Below are positions 63,458 to 64,000 of a stretch of 64,000 nucleotides of DNA, piece after piece. The stretch comes from a virus. Below the pieces are notes generated by a model. The model was not told the origin of the DNA. It did no database searches and saw nothing but the letters and a program-made list of their open reading frames with translations. How positions within the stretch are numbered: the first letter of the stretch is position 1; each line of letters opens with the position of its first letter. Location of the stretch: positions 20,035 to 84,034 of the IMG/VR virus record IMGVR_UViG_3300025133_006890, one strand, 5' to 3'. The position numbers and the translations under genes were made by a program.

Positions 63458-63922
63458 ATGGTAAATACACCAAATTTTAGACATTATGTAGCGGGATTAA
63501 ACTCCGTTGGTTCATACCAGATGAGCGGTATTCCATATGCCTCTTCGTCTATTTCTATTGGAAACTCAGGAGAATCTGCCTATAAGGTTGAATTCCCCTA
63601 TGTTTCTAGAACTGTAACTGTTCGTAACGATCTAGCAACCGCATCTGCCGATACTGCTTTGCGCGTAGGCTTTAGTGAGAACGGCGTTAAAGACGCTGAA
63701 GGCAATAAGTATTATTTCGTCTTAACCAATGGCGAATCATATACAGGTGAGTGGAGAATCGAGGATTTATATTTGCTTAGCGATAGCCCCACTGCTGGCA
63801 TTACCGCTTCTGTTATCGCATCGTTGACTGGCATCCCGACAGGTTCAGTCCCCGGCATTAGTGACGGAACAGATCCGGAAGGCACTGCCGATAACTGGTC
63901 GGGTTCAATTGGTATTGGATAA
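63458..63922 (+). CDS. Head-region structural protein candidate
   Basis: 154 aa, beta-rich: YQMSGIPYASSSISIGNS, YKVEFPYVSRTVTVRND and FVLTNGESYTGEWRIEDLY. This is like a small capsid decoration or fibre domain, with a Gly/Asp/Ser-rich end. Its place after the protease, scaffold-like and bS21 genes, near where T4 has the major capsid gene, supports a virion role. The AATAAATA at 63445-63452 is close to the T4 late consensus but it overlaps the bS21 end and is too near the start to count as evidence. Confidence 0.6.
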   Translation: MVNTPNFRHYVAGLNSVGSYQMSGIPYASSSISIGNSGESAYKVEFPYVSRTVTVRNDLATASADTALRVGFSENGVKDAEGNKYYFVLTNGESYTGEWRIEDLYLLSDSPTAGITASVIASLTGIPTGSVPGISDGTDPEGTADNWSGSIGIG

Positions 63923-63926
63923 AAAA

Positions 63927-64000
63927 ATGAAAGTAAACAAAAAACTATTAATGAGAGTTATCAAAGAAGAAGTTGAAAGTTACTTTGAAGAAGAGGGATT
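63927..64000 (+). CDS. Protein with MKV..L..VIKEE tag, 3' end outside window
   Basis: Open reading frame from ATG 63927 to the window edge, 24 codons visible. It starts MKVNKKLLMRVIKEEVESYF, the shared tag with a V-I-K-E-E site, and continues acidic. The stop and body lie beyond base 64000. Confidence 0.7.
   Translation, partial: MKVNKKLLMRVIKEEVESYFEEEG

Noticed and set aside
1-64000. CRISPR array, tRNA genes, insertion sequences, integrase attachment sites
   Set aside because: I looked for regularly spaced repeats, cloverleaf-like CCA-ended segments and transposase motifs by eye and found none. A tRNA scan would be needed to exclude a weak tRNA.

Overview
The window looks like part of a large tailed (contractile-tail) bacteriophage genome, distantly related to T4 and its marine relatives. 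The evidence is a set of T4-type core genes: a gp55-like late sigma factor, gp25- and gp6-like baseplate wedge proteins, a gp61-like primase, a gp46/gp47 (Rad50/Mre11) recombination nuclease, a gp17-like terminase, a gp20-like portal and a gp21-like prohead protease. All supported genes (about 66) lie on the + strand and are packed with ATGA-type overlaps or gaps of a few bases. I saw no rRNA, tRNA, CRISPR array or insertion sequence. Shine-Dalgarno-like sites are common, which suggests a host that uses them, such as a proteobacterium; the host itself is inference.

Bases 1-18016 hold a 22-gene glycan module. It contains glycosyltransferases, a GDP-mannose 4,6-dehydratase, sialic-acid-type NeuB synthase and NeuA cytidylyltransferase, a second sugar epimerase, three SAM methyltransferases, a cupin, a small-molecule kinase, two nucleotidyltransferase/HAD fusions built in opposite domain orders, two consecutive Pol-beta-fold nucleotidyltransferase-like proteins, a polysaccharide-deacetylase-like protein and a GDPD-like protein. 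It could make and attach decorated sugars to the host surface or to the virion.

Bases 18033-20081 hold small accessory genes and the late sigma factor. Bases 20081-47974 are baseplate/tail structural genes, including proteins of 1155, 1595 and 1731 aa. A hairpin terminator and a possible promoter box lie in the only sizeable gap there (44291-44401). Bases 47989-49782 hold a RuvC-like resolvase and two genes that begin with a shared N-terminal motif, separated by the broken 3' end of a second, diverged ruvC. A strong sigma70-type promoter with an overlapping inverted repeat (49851-49891) precedes the primase. It is followed by a one-polypeptide Mre11-Rad50 fusion, three membrane-anchored proteins that may act in lysis, and then the head block: terminase, portal, prohead protease, scaffold-like protein, a ribosomal protein bS21 homologue and further head genes.

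The most interesting new signal is a recurring N-terminus of the type MKI-x-x-x-x-L-x-x-I-I-x-E-E on six otherwise unrelated proteins. One is immediately downstream of the prohead protease. The motif contains the I/L-x-E sites that T4 gp21 cuts, so it may be a capsid-targeting and processing tag for a set of packaged internal proteins.
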